Counted from the first letter of the stretch, positions 17,581 to 26,929 are shown. The stretch: 37,275 bases of DNA from Comamonadaceae bacterium (GCA_947447405.1 CANFKQ010000004.1:1-37275), one strand, 5' to 3'. Notes: generated by a model not told the origin, from the sequence alone. Translations and numbers: made by a program.

Positions 17581-19221
17581 TTACCGAAATAAAGTTTCTT
17601 TCAAGATGCTTCGACGGATACGTTTGTTGGTGAGTTCGGGGGAATGCCACCACCAGCCATCATTTTTCATTTGCATGGCGGCCATAACAAAGCGTTGCAC
17701 CACTGTTTCAAAGTCATCGTCGCTGTAGTTCAGGCTGAAAATCAAACGACCTGTACCAACCCAGCTCAATGCCAAACCATGGATGCGCAAGTAGTACTGC
17801 AACATCCAGTGGTAGCGGCTCGGTTGTGTGTAAAACAGAGTCCACACGCTCGACATATTTGCAGCTTGCAGCGGGATGTTGTTGGCTTGCATGACGCTGT
17901 TGAAATGCTGTACGCGAACATTCCAGCGTTCATCCAGTCCTTCGTACACGGCTTGAATTTCAGGTGTTTCTATTTGGTCTAAAAAAGCAGACATGGCACC
18001 CATCACCACGGGATGCTCTTTGAAGGTACCACGTGCAAAACAAATGTCAGCAGGGCGGTCGGCACGGAAGCGGTGCATCCATTCTTTTTTGCCGCACACC
18101 ACACCCACGGGGAAGCCACCGCCCAGTGTTTTGCCATAAGTCACCATGTCGGCTTTGACACCGAAATATTCTTGTGCGCCACCGGGTGCCAAACGAAAAC
18201 CTAAGAAGACTTCATCAAATATCAGCACCACGCCGTTGTCGGTGCATGCTTGACGCAGTTTGTGCAACCATGCGGTGTAAGCCTGTCGGTCATATGCTGC
18301 TTTTCGACTGCCGTCCACCAAGGTGGTGTCACCCGGTGCATTGGCGTTGGGGTGCAAGGCTTGCAGTGGATTCACCAGCACGCAGGCAATGTCTTTGCGT
18401 GTGCGAATCACGTCTAAGCTGCGTTCACTCATGTCGCTGAGTGTGTAGGTTTCGCGTGGCGGCATGGGGTTGCCAGGGCCTGGTTGCACGTCTTCCCACC
18501 AGCCGTGATACGCGCCACAAAAACGCACCAAGTTTTTGCGCTTGGTGTGGTAGCGCGCCAAACGCACGGCTTGCATCACAGCTTCGGTGCCCGACATGTG
18601 AAACGACACCTCGTCCATGCCAGATATCTTTTTGAGCCGCTCTGCATTGCTGGCAACGCACGGGTGATAAGCACCCAGTGTGGGGCCTAGCGATTGCATT
18701 GTTGCCATACCGTCGGCCATGGTCTTTTTATAAAAATCTGCACCAAACACGTTTACGCCATATGAACCGGTTAGGTCATAAAACGACTGACCGTCCAAAT
18801 CTGTCACGTACACGCCGGTGGCTGATTGCAAGAAGGAGCCGACCTTTAAATGCTCTTGCACCAAGGGGCTGAACTGAAAAGGTACTCGGTAAGCTGAAAT
18901 GAATTGCATGTCCGAGATGGTTTCACGGGCCGTCGCTGTGGCTTGAATGCTCAATGGATGGCGCGCTTTGAGAACTTCGGAGATTTTGAAAAATGCTTGG
19001 CGCCTAAGGTTTTGTATCTCGAAAGGCGCGTTGTCACATTTAAAGAACATTTGTTCATCAAAATGGTAGCCGGGTAGCAGGCGGGCCAAACGTTTGGCCA
19101 TGCGTGAGTGGCCTGCAAGTGATCGATGCTTGGCGCGTGAGAGTTGTAGTCGTCGATAGATAGACGGGGCTAATGTGGCCATTGCGCTCAATGCGCCCAA
19201 ACTCATCCAAGTGGTATTCAC
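17581..19221 (-). CDS. Class-III PLP aminotransferase, glutamate-1-semialdehyde aminomutase-like, with N-terminal membrane-anchor-like segment
   Basis: 'VSFHMSGTEAVMQAVRLAR', 'FCGAYHGWWEDV', 'LIFDEVFLGFR', PLP-Lys region 'DMVTYGKTLGGGFPVGVVCGKKEWM'; N-terminus 'WMSLGALSAMATLAPSIYRRLQL' hydrophobic then basic; GTG start with AAGGAA RBS. Confidence 0.88.
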   Translation of the reverse strand: MNTTWMSLGALSAMATLAPSIYRRLQLSRAKHRSLAGHSRMAKRLARLLPGYHFDEQMFFKCDNAPFEIQNLRRQAFFKISEVLKARHPLSIQATATARETISDMQFISAYRVPFQFSPLVQEHLKVGSFLQSATGVYVTDLDGQSFYDLTGSYGVNVFGADFYKKTMADGMATMQSLGPTLGAYHPCVASNAERLKKISGMDEVSFHMSGTEAVMQAVRLARYHTKRKNLVRFCGAYHGWWEDVQPGPGNPMPPRETYTLSDMSERSLDVIRTRKDIACVLVNPLQALHPNANAPGDTTLVDGSRKAAYDRQAYTAWLHKLRQACTDNGVVLIFDEVFLGFRLAPGGAQEYFGVKADMVTYGKTLGGGFPVGVVCGKKEWMHRFRADRPADICFARGTFKEHPVVMGAMSAFLDQIETPEIQAVYEGLDERWNVRVQHFNSVMQANNIPLQAANMSSVWTLFYTQPSRYHWMLQYYLRIHGLALSWVGTGRLIFSLNYSDDDFETVVQRFVMAAMQMKNDGWWWHSPELTNKRIRRSILKETLFR

Positions 19222-19277
19222 AGTCGGTTTCCTTGTGTAAGAGGTGATCCTTTGTATTTAAATTAAGTGACAAGACG

Positions 19278-20153
19278 ATGAAGATTCGAAATATATTTCA
19301 AACGTGGCTCTTGCAAGAAGACCTTAATTTTTTATTGACCAACCGCATTCCACGTATCACGTTGACGCGCTTCATGGGCTGGTGGAGCCAGCGGCGCAAT
19401 CCTTGGATCGTCATGGGCTCGATTGCCGTGTGGCGTTGGTTTAGCGATCTAGACTTGACAGAGTCCAAGCAACAAAAATTTACCAGTCTGCATGAATGCT
19501 TTACACGTGAGCTGCGACCAGGCTTGCGCCCGATTGACCCTCGCCCTGACGTCATCAGCTCGCCGTGCGACTGTATCTTGGGCGCGTGTGGTGACATCCA
19601 CGACGGCATGGTGTTTCAAGCCAAGGGCTTTCCGTACACGATAAACAGCCTGTTGAGTTCGCCTGGTTTGATACAGCGTTGGCCCCATTTACTAGAGGGG
19701 GGCACATTTGTGACGATGCGCTTGACAAGCAGCATGTATCACCGATTTCATGCGCCATGCGATGCGCATATGAATCATGTGACCTACATCTCGGGTGACA
19801 CGTGGAACGTTAATCCGATTGCTTTGACGCGTATTAAAGAGTTATTTTGCAAAAATGAGCGCGCCATATTGCAAATGCAAACGACGACAGGCGTGCCATT
19901 TTTGATCGTGCCGGTGGCAGCCGTTTTGGTGGCCAGCATGCGTTTTCATGCGGTGGATGTGTTGCTGAACCTACGTTACAAAGGTCCCAACGACATTCCT
20001 TGCAATGCTGACTACAGCAAGGGTCAAGAGATGGGCTGGTTTGAACACGGTTCCACCATTTTGATGTTTGTGCCGCGGGGCTATTCGCTGGCCGAGGGCT
20101 TAGAAAACGGTAAGCGCATCCAAATGGGACAGGCTTTGCTGAAGCGGTTGTGA
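19278..20153 (+). CDS. Phosphatidylserine decarboxylase family protein
   Basis: 'SPCDCILGACGDI', 'GGTFVTMRLTSSMYHRFHAPCDAHMNHVTYISGDTWNVNPIAL', C-terminal 'MGWFEHGSTILMFVPRG' with the GS(T) pyruvoyl self-cleavage motif. Confidence 0.85.
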   Translation: MKIRNIFQTWLLQEDLNFLLTNRIPRITLTRFMGWWSQRRNPWIVMGSIAVWRWFSDLDLTESKQQKFTSLHECFTRELRPGLRPIDPRPDVISSPCDCILGACGDIHDGMVFQAKGFPYTINSLLSSPGLIQRWPHLLEGGTFVTMRLTSSMYHRFHAPCDAHMNHVTYISGDTWNVNPIALTRIKELFCKNERAILQMQTTTGVPFLIVPVAAVLVASMRFHAVDVLLNLRYKGPNDIPCNADYSKGQEMGWFEHGSTILMFVPRGYSLAEGLENGKRIQMGQALLKRL

Positions 20154-20193
20154 TCACATCTATCTGTTCGAAGCGTCCGTATGATTGTCACAA

Positions 20194-20211
20194 ATGTCAC
20201 GCCTTTGTCAT
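20194..20211 (+). promoter_or_regulatory. Putative Pho box upstream of ppk1
   Basis: ATGTCACGCCTTTGTCAT: GTCA half-sites 11 bp apart, with a third GTCA 9 bp upstream (20187). Confidence 0.65.
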
Positions 20212-20248
20212 GAAAACTTGACACACTTGTGTATCAGTTAGACAGGTA

Positions 20249-22384
20249 ATGCATATGACGACAGGTATTCAAGCCAAAGAACAGCTCGCACACAAGACAC
20301 ACAAGGTCGAATGGCTAGATCGTGATTTGAGCCTGCTGGCATTCAACGCGCGTGTGCTTGACTGGGCCAAACGTCCCGAAGTGCCGTTGCTTGAGCGCTT
20401 GCGCTACCTGTGCATCGTGTCGTCTAACTTGGATGAGTTTTTTGAAGTGCGCGCTGCGCTGTACAACAGCGTGGAGCATCCCAAAGCCCCGTTGGATGCA
20501 GCAGGTACGCAGGCACAAGATTCGCTCAGCAAAGTAGCGCATGCCTTGGTGGACGAGCAATATGCGCTGTACAACGACGTATTGCTACCTGCATTTGCCA
20601 AGGAAGGTGTGCGCATCTTGTCCCATGGTGACCGCACTTTGGCGCAGCATCAATGGGTGAAATCATTTTTTGAACGTGAAGTGCGTCCTTTGTTGTTGCC
20701 TGTGGGCTTGGACCCCGCACATCCGTTTCCACAAGTGGCTAACAAGTCGCTCAACTTCATCGTGCGCTTGTCGGGCAAAGACGCATTTGGCCGTGACAAC
20801 GAAATTGCCATTGTCAAAGTGCCACGGAGTTTGCCGCGTCTCATCCCATTACCAGACAAGCTTTCGGGCAAGCGCCAGTTATATGTGTCTATCTCCAGCG
20901 TCATTCGTGCGCATTTGAAAGACCTCTTTCCAGGCCGCGATGTGGGGCAGTTCTCACAGTTTCGTGTGACGCGCCATTCCGATTTGTCGGTCGACGAAGA
21001 GGATGTAAAAAACCTGCGTACCGCCTTGCGTCAAGGTCTGGTGCATCGCAACTACGGACAGGCGGTTCGGTTGGAGGTGTCTTCGGGATGCTCTGAATAT
21101 TTGTCTGAGTTTTTGTTGCATCAGTTTGAGTTGCCGCCTTCGGCCTTGTACCGCGTGCATGGCCCTGTGAACTTGGTGCGCTTGAACCAGCTGATAGATT
21201 TGGTGGACAACCCCAAGTGGTTGTTTCCGCGTTACAACGCCAGCTATCCGCAACAGATGGTGACCAACGGGTCTATCTTTGAGCGTTTGCAAAGTGGCGA
21301 TGTGATGATTCACCAGCCATATGAAAGCTTTGACGGCGTGTTGTCGTTTTTACGCGAGGCCGTTCGCGACCCTGATGTGCTGGCCATCAAGCAAACCATC
21401 TACCGTACGGGTGCTGACTCGAGCTTGATGGAGTTGCTGCGCGAAGCGGTGCAGCGTGGTAAAGAAGTGACGGTGGTGGTGGAGCTCAAAGCGCGCTTTG
21501 ACGAAGAGGCCAATATCAACTGGGCTGAAAAGCTGGAATACATTGGCGCCCAAGTGGTGTACGGTGTGGTGGGTTTGAAGACCCACGCCAAGATGCTGCT
21601 GGTCACGCGTCGTGAAAAGCGCAGCATTCGCCGATACGCGCATTTGTCCACGGGTAACTACAACCCTCGCACGGCCAAGCTCTACACCGACCTGAGCCAC
21701 ATCACCTGCGACCCGAAGCTCACGCAAGACGTGGAGAGTGTGTTTAACCTGCTGGCTAACCAAAGCAAGATTCCGCGCTTGAACAAATTGATGATTGCGC
21801 CGTTCCAGTTGCAACGCAGTTTGATTGACAAGGTCGAAAAAACTGCACAAGCTGCCGCGCAGGGTGTGGCCAGTCGCATCATTTTGAAGATGAACACGCT
21901 CACCGATGAAAAGTTGATGGAAGCGTTGGTGCACGCGGGTCAAATGGGTGTGCAAATTGACTTGATCATTCGCGGTGCCTGCATGTTGCCGGCACTTCGC
22001 CCAGGCGTGACGGACAACATCCGTGTGCGCTCCATCATTGGGCGGTTCTTAGAGCACTCACGCGTGTTTTATTTCCGCACGGGCAATGACGAGTCCTTGT
22101 ATTTGTCCAGCGCTGATTGGATGAATCGCAATATGTTGCGCCGTGTTGAGCTGGCATGGCCTGTGGAAGACGCGGTATTGCGCCAACGTGTGATTGATGA
22201 ATGTTTGGTGGCGTACTTGCACGACAACTTGGACGCTTGGCGTTTGAATGCCGATGGCCAATACACGCGCGTGCAGCCGGTCAAACCCAAACGCGCATCT
22301 ACCAAAACAGACCAGACCGCAACACCTGTGCCATTGCATGGTGCCCAAGCCGCACTGATGGCGCTGTATGCCGCCAAGCATTGA
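20249..22384 (+). CDS. ppk1: Polyphosphate kinase 1
   Basis: 'DRDLSLLAFNARVLDWA', 'HPFPQVANKSLNFIVRL', 'RRYAHLSTGNYNPRTAKLYTDLSHIT', 'RVFYFRTGNDESLYLSSADWMNRNMLRRVELAWPV'. Confidence 0.97.
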   Translation: MHMTTGIQAKEQLAHKTHKVEWLDRDLSLLAFNARVLDWAKRPEVPLLERLRYLCIVSSNLDEFFEVRAALYNSVEHPKAPLDAAGTQAQDSLSKVAHALVDEQYALYNDVLLPAFAKEGVRILSHGDRTLAQHQWVKSFFEREVRPLLLPVGLDPAHPFPQVANKSLNFIVRLSGKDAFGRDNEIAIVKVPRSLPRLIPLPDKLSGKRQLYVSISSVIRAHLKDLFPGRDVGQFSQFRVTRHSDLSVDEEDVKNLRTALRQGLVHRNYGQAVRLEVSSGCSEYLSEFLLHQFELPPSALYRVHGPVNLVRLNQLIDLVDNPKWLFPRYNASYPQQMVTNGSIFERLQSGDVMIHQPYESFDGVLSFLREAVRDPDVLAIKQTIYRTGADSSLMELLREAVQRGKEVTVVVELKARFDEEANINWAEKLEYIGAQVVYGVVGLKTHAKMLLVTRREKRSIRRYAHLSTGNYNPRTAKLYTDLSHITCDPKLTQDVESVFNLLANQSKIPRLNKLMIAPFQLQRSLIDKVEKTAQAAAQGVASRIILKMNTLTDEKLMEALVHAGQMGVQIDLIIRGACMLPALRPGVTDNIRVRSIIGRFLEHSRVFYFRTGNDESLYLSSADWMNRNMLRRVELAWPVEDAVLRQRVIDECLVAYLHDNLDAWRLNADGQYTRVQPVKPKRASTKTDQTATPVPLHGAQAALMALYAAKH

Positions 22385-22407
22385 TGCGGTGAATGAAGGG
22401 GTGAAGC

Positions 22408-22908
22408 ATGGACTTGATTTTGTGGCGTCACGCCGAAGCTGAAGTTGCGCCAGAGGGAGGCGACGATTTGTCGCGCTCGCTGACTAAGAAAGGTGAGCGT
22501 CAGGCCATGCGGATGGCGGCTTGGTTAGACCGCCATTTGCCAGAAGGCACGCGAGTGCTCGTCAGCCCTTCACGACGGACCCAACAAACCGTAGTCCCTT
22601 TGGGCCGTAAATTTAAATTGCGCGATGAATTGGTGCCCGAGACATCGATAGACGATGTGCTGACGCTACTCAAGTGGCACCCTGAAACTGGACCTCAATT
22701 GAAGGGGCCTGTGTTGTTGGTGGGGCATCAACCGTATTTGGGTGAGCTGGTCGCCAAGCTGCTGGGCATGCAAGAGCACACATGTGCTGTGCGCAAGGGT
22801 GGGGTGTGGTGGTTACGTACCCGCACACGGGACGGTCAACCCCAAACAGTGTTGCTGACCGTCGCCTGTCCAGAACTTACTTCGAGTTCTTGGGACGACC
22901 GGTCTTGA
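22408..22908 (+). CDS. sixA: Phosphohistidine phosphatase SixA-like
   Basis: 'MDLILWRHAEAE' (RHG motif), 'LVSPSRRTQQT', 'VLLVGHQPYLGEL'. Confidence 0.88.
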   Translation: MDLILWRHAEAEVAPEGGDDLSRSLTKKGERQAMRMAAWLDRHLPEGTRVLVSPSRRTQQTVVPLGRKFKLRDELVPETSIDDVLTLLKWHPETGPQLKGPVLLVGHQPYLGELVAKLLGMQEHTCAVRKGGVWWLRTRTRDGQPQTVLLTVACPELTSSSWDDRS

Positions 22909-23347
22909 TGGTTGGCACATTGCTCAAAGCAGCTTTGAACTGAATGTCGCTCATGGCGGCGAGAGCTTTGACGCCAGCGCGCAGCAATTCGCTTTTCTTC
23001 ACGGCTTGGCCGAGTTTGCCAGCGCGAATTTTCAGGCTGTCGATCACAACGTACTCGTCTTTAGGAATGGTGAAGCTGTCGCGCACCAACTTTGGTTTTT
23101 TCACTTTGACTGCCTTGGCTACTTTGACGGGCTTAGCGGCAACTGTTTTAACGGGTGATTTTTTGACCGAAGTTTTGGTCACAGCTTGGGTCAATGGTTT
23201 GACGGCAGCTTTTTTCACGACGGCTTTCTTTGCGGCTGGTTTTGCCACAGTCGTTTTCTTGACTGCGGGTTTTTTGGCAGCGGGGCGTTTGCTTGCCGGG
23301 GCCTTAGCGGCTCCACGTGTGGTGGTTTTTTTGGCAGTTGCGTTCAC
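22877..23347 (-). CDS. Histone H1-like Lys/Ala-rich protein
   Basis: Long low-complexity KKPAVKKTTVAKPAAKK tail plus a short folded C-terminus; GTG 23347 preferred (AAGGAA SD upstream) over the ORF start at 23407. Confidence 0.75.
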   Translation of the reverse strand: MNATAKKTTTRGAAKAPASKRPAAKKPAVKKTTVAKPAAKKAVVKKAAVKPLTQAVTKTSVKKSPVKTVAAKPVKVAKAVKVKKPKLVRDSFTIPKDEYVVIDSLKIRAGKLGQAVKKSELLRAGVKALAAMSDIQFKAALSNVPTIKTGRPKNSK

Positions 23348-23416
23348 TGGATTGTTCCTTTTTATGAAATGAATAAACAGTTTATATCGTTTAAATAAAA
23401 ACACCAAGTGTCATAT

Positions 23417-23434
23417 ATGTCATGGATTTGTCAC
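23417..23434 (+). promoter_or_regulatory. Pho-box-like repeat in plus orientation without an obvious sense gene
   Basis: TATGTCATGGATTTGTCA: GTCA at 23419 and 23430 (11 bp), plus GTCA at 23410 (9 bp upstream). Confidence 0.45.
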
Positions 23435-24922
23435 GAGCTCGAATGACCACGGCGATTTTTGCCAAGAGGTGGTTTCGAGTTTGAGTAAGTGTGTGGACTG
23501 TGGGTAGTCGTTCACCCAAGAGGCCGGTGCCGTCAATGTGACACGGTGTTTGTGGTCGTCGCAGCGCAGCACAAGCATGTCATGTGCAGGGTCTTTGCGG
23601 GCGTGACACAGAATCAAGCTCAGGCGTAGGGCCAACAGCATTTTGGCGAAGTCGTTGTCTTCTAATTCAACTTCTAGTTTTTTCAATTTGCCACGCTGAC
23701 CTAACACCAGCAAGCCTAAGAGGTGAAGCTCTGGCACGCTAAAACCCACAAGGTCGGCGTTATCCAAAATGTAGGCACCATGCTTGTGGTAATCACTGTG
23801 CGAAATGGCAATGCCGACTTCGTGCAGTTGCGCTGCCCAGTTAAGTTTTCGGCTCAGACGAGCCAGCTGCGTGTCATCTTTGGTGTGGGCGTACAGGGTG
23901 TTGAGCCAATGCAGTGCCACGTCGCCGACGCGGCGCGATTGCTGCACATCGACTGCAAATTTCAAGGCCAAACGTTGCACCGACAGGTCGCGCGTGTCGG
24001 TGCTGTGGTCTTCACGTTCGACCATTTCAAATAACACGCCATGGCGCAACGCGCCTTGGGCGACGTGCAGGGTGTCGATTTTCAGCAATGACATCAGGGC
24101 TCGCAAAATGCTCACGCCTCCGCCAATCACAGCGCGTCGGTCGTCTTTCAAACCTTCCAGCTGCACGCGGCTGGCGTTGCCCGAACGGATGAGACATTTC
24201 ATCAACCAGTCCAGCCCATTCATGGTGATTTGGTCTGCAGGAAATCCTGCAAAGGCCAAAATTTCAGCCACGGCACCCACGGTGCCAGACGCGCCATAGG
24301 CTTTTTTCCATTGGTTGCGAGGGTAGGCGGTGAGCGCTTCCTCCAGCACGGCTTGCGCCGCGATTTCTGCTCGGTAAAAAGTTTGTTCGCTGAACTCCCC
24401 CGTGGGGAAATACTTCATGGACCAAGCCACACTGCCTACGCGAAATGAGGCAGTTTCTGTGGCATCTAATTTTTGGCCCAGAACCAATTCGGTCGAACGC
24501 CCGCCAATGTCAATGACCAAGCGCGGGTCGTTGTCACTGGGCAGTAGATGCGCGACGCCTTGGTAGATCAAGCGTGCTTCTTCGGTGCCCGCAATGACCT
24601 CGATGGGGAACCCCAATATTTCGCAGCCACGCTTGACGAATGCATCTCGGTTTTTGGCTTCACGCAGGGTTTGTGTGGCAACCACACGAACCTGCGATTT
24701 TTTGAAACCAGACAAACGTTCAGCAAACCGGGCCAAACATTCCCAGCCGCGTTGCATGGCTTCGGGTGTGAGGTTGCGGTCTGCATCTAGGCCATTGCCT
24801 TGGCGAACCGTTTCTTTGAGGTAGGCCACGCGTTGAATTTGCCCGTGGTCGTAGCGACCAATTTCAAGGCGAAAGCTGTTGGAACCCAAATCTATCGCTG
24901 CGAGGAGTGTGCCGTGTTTCAT
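23420..24922 (-). CDS. ppx: Exopolyphosphatase (Ppx/GppA family)
   Basis: 'LAAIDLGSNSFRLEIGRY', 'RLVIDIGGRSTELVLG', 'AAQLHEVGIAISHSDYHKHGAYILDNADLVGF'. Confidence 0.93.
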   Translation of the reverse strand: MKHGTLLAAIDLGSNSFRLEIGRYDHGQIQRVAYLKETVRQGNGLDADRNLTPEAMQRGWECLARFAERLSGFKKSQVRVVATQTLREAKNRDAFVKRGCEILGFPIEVIAGTEEARLIYQGVAHLLPSDNDPRLVIDIGGRSTELVLGQKLDATETASFRVGSVAWSMKYFPTGEFSEQTFYRAEIAAQAVLEEALTAYPRNQWKKAYGASGTVGAVAEILAFAGFPADQITMNGLDWLMKCLIRSGNASRVQLEGLKDDRRAVIGGGVSILRALMSLLKIDTLHVAQGALRHGVLFEMVEREDHSTDTRDLSVQRLALKFAVDVQQSRRVGDVALHWLNTLYAHTKDDTQLARLSRKLNWAAQLHEVGIAISHSDYHKHGAYILDNADLVGFSVPELHLLGLLVLGQRGKLKKLEVELEDNDFAKMLLALRLSLILCHARKDPAHDMLVLRCDDHKHRVTLTAPASWVNDYPQSTHLLKLETTSWQKSPWSFELVTNP

Positions 24923-24956
24923 GAAAACAATATTACCGTTTATTCATGACAAATAT

Positions 24957-24974
24957 ATGTCATATCTTTGTCAT
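24957..24974 (+). promoter_or_regulatory. Putative Pho box upstream of phoX
   Basis: ATGTCATATCTTTGTCAT: two near-perfect half-sites 11 bp apart, then GGCTTAAAGT as a -10 candidate. Confidence 0.7.
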
Positions 24975-25018
24975 GAACTCGGCTTAAAGTTCGCACCACT
25001 TAATTCAGTGAGGACGGC

Positions 25019-26929
25019 ATGAATACCTTTGATGAAAACGACCAACGCAACCACCCACGTCCTGATGACAGTGAATTTGGCTTGATGGTGAACACCTTGT
25101 TGAGTCGACGTCAATTGCTGGGTGCAGCAGGGGCGGGTATGGGTTTGTTCTTGGGCGGTCAAGGCTTGGTGCAAGCGGCCACCACGGCGAACACTACAGC
25201 GTCTAACGTGGGTCCACGCATTGGCTTCACACCCATTGCTGCCAACTCCTTAGACACGGTCACCGTGCCCGCAGGCTACCAATGGCGCGTGCTGGCTTCG
25301 TGGGGCGATGCCATTCTTCCCGGCGGCACCACGTTTGATCCCGCCACGCGTGGCACAGCCATCAGTCAAAGTTTCTCGATCGGTGACAACAACGATGGCA
25401 TGAGCTTTTTCAGTTTGGGTGCAGACCATGCCGTGATTGCGGTCAACAACGAATACGCCAATTACGAATACCTTTTTGTCAGCGGCCGATGCAGCAGCAT
25501 CGAAGACACCCGCAAAGCCCAAGCCGCCCACGGCGTGAGCGTGTTTGAAGTGCGCCGCATTGGCGGTGTGTGGAAGTTGCAACCGCAAGCGCGTTTGAAC
25601 CGCCGCATCACGGCCAATACGGAAATGCGTTTGAGTGGTCCCGCCGCTGGCAGCGCTTTGCTCAAAACACAGGCCGATCCAACGGGTACGGTGGTCTTGG
25701 GTACGTTCAACAATTGCGCCAACGGTCGTACCCCGTGGGGTACGTACCTCACCTGCGAAGAAAACTTCAATGGCTACTTTGGCAGTGCTGAGAGCTTGCC
25801 CGAGAATGCGGCGTTTAAACGCTACGGCATCAGCGCCAAAGGTGCAGGTATCAATTGGCACCCCTTTGATGGTCGATTTGATTTGGCCAAGAACCCCAAT
25901 GAACCTAACCGTTTTGGCTGGGTGGTTGAAATTGACCCGATGGACCCCACCAGCACGCCCATCAAGCGCACGGCCTTGGGTCGTGTCAAACACGAGAACG
26001 CCGAAGTGGTGGTGAACGCCGATGGTCATGTGGTGGTCTACATGGGAGACGATGAAAAAGGCGAACACATTTATAAATTTGTATCGGCTCAAAAGTTCAA
26101 TGCCAAGAATCTACAAGCCAATCGCGACTTGCTAGACGAGGGCACCTTGTATGTGGCCCGCTTCACCACGGTCGACGGCAAGGCGCAAGGCGAGGGTGAG
26201 TGGCTAGAACTGACCCACGGCAAAAACGGTTTGACGGCAGAGGCTGGATTCAAAGACCAAGCCGATGTGCTGGTTCACACACGTTTGGCTGCCACTGTGG
26301 TGGGGGCGACCACCATGGATCGTCCTGAGTGGATTGCGGCACACCCCACACAAGCTCAGGTGTATGTGACCCTCACCAACAATACGGATCGGGGAATGAA
26401 GCCCAACCAAGCGGTGAACGGTCCTAATCCACGCGCTAAAAACGTGTACGGCCAAATTGTGCGCTGGACGCCCAAGGGCTATGACCACACCTCTAACCAA
26501 TTCACATGGGACATCTTTGCCTTGGCGGGCAACCCCATCTTGCACAAAGACGCCTATGCAGGCTCAGCCAACATCACACCCGAGAATATGTTCAACAGTC
26601 CTGACGGTTTGGCATTTGACCGCGATGGGCGTTTGTGGATTGAGACCGATGGCGACTACAGCAATGCCAACGCTTTTGCAGGCATGGGCAACAACCAAAT
26701 GTTGTGTGCCAACCCTGTGACGGGCGACATCAAACGCTTCTTGGTCGGACCTGTGGGCTGCGAGATCACGGGCATTGCCTTTACGGCAGATCAGAAAACC
26801 ATGTTTGTGGGCATTCAGCACCCTGGCGAAAAGCTCACACCTTCACATTTCCCGCACGGCGGTGATGCCGTGCCGCGATCGTCCATCGTGGCTGTGTCAC
26901 GTCGTGATGGTGGCGTGGTGGGTGCTTAA
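25019..26929 (+). CDS. phoX: PhoX-family alkaline phosphatase (DUF839), Tat-exported
   Basis: Tat motif 'SRRQLLGAAGAGMGLFLGG'; 'YANYEYLF', 'NGRTPWGTYLTCEENFNGYF', 'RFGWVVEIDPMDPTSTPIKRTALGRVKHENAEV', 'PDGLAFDRDGRLWIETDGD'. Confidence 0.93.
   Translation: MNTFDENDQRNHPRPDDSEFGLMVNTLLSRRQLLGAAGAGMGLFLGGQGLVQAATTANTTASNVGPRIGFTPIAANSLDTVTVPAGYQWRVLASWGDAILPGGTTFDPATRGTAISQSFSIGDNNDGMSFFSLGADHAVIAVNNEYANYEYLFVSGRCSSIEDTRKAQAAHGVSVFEVRRIGGVWKLQPQARLNRRITANTEMRLSGPAAGSALLKTQADPTGTVVLGTFNNCANGRTPWGTYLTCEENFNGYFGSAESLPENAAFKRYGISAKGAGINWHPFDGRFDLAKNPNEPNRFGWVVEIDPMDPTSTPIKRTALGRVKHENAEVVVNADGHVVVYMGDDEKGEHIYKFVSAQKFNAKNLQANRDLLDEGTLYVARFTTVDGKAQGEGEWLELTHGKNGLTAEAGFKDQADVLVHTRLAATVVGATTMDRPEWIAAHPTQAQVYVTLTNNTDRGMKPNQAVNGPNPRAKNVYGQIVRWTPKGYDHTSNQFTWDIFALAGNPILHKDAYAGSANITPENMFNSPDGLAFDRDGRLWIETDGDYSNANAFAGMGNNQMLCANPVTGDIKRFLVGPVGCEITGIAFTADQKTMFVGIQHPGEKLTPSHFPHGGDAVPRSSIVAVSRRDGGVVGA

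Noticed and set aside
19222-19277. Pho box between the aminotransferase and psd (TTGTCACTTAATTTAAATAC)
   Set aside because: Only one good half-site; the second (AAAT) is too degenerate to claim.
25250-26092. 280 aa minus-strand ORF antisense to phoX
   Set aside because: Shadow ORF of a strongly supported PhoX gene; composition (His/Arg/Ala-rich) lacks family features. The same reasoning applies to the other antisense ORFs in the track.
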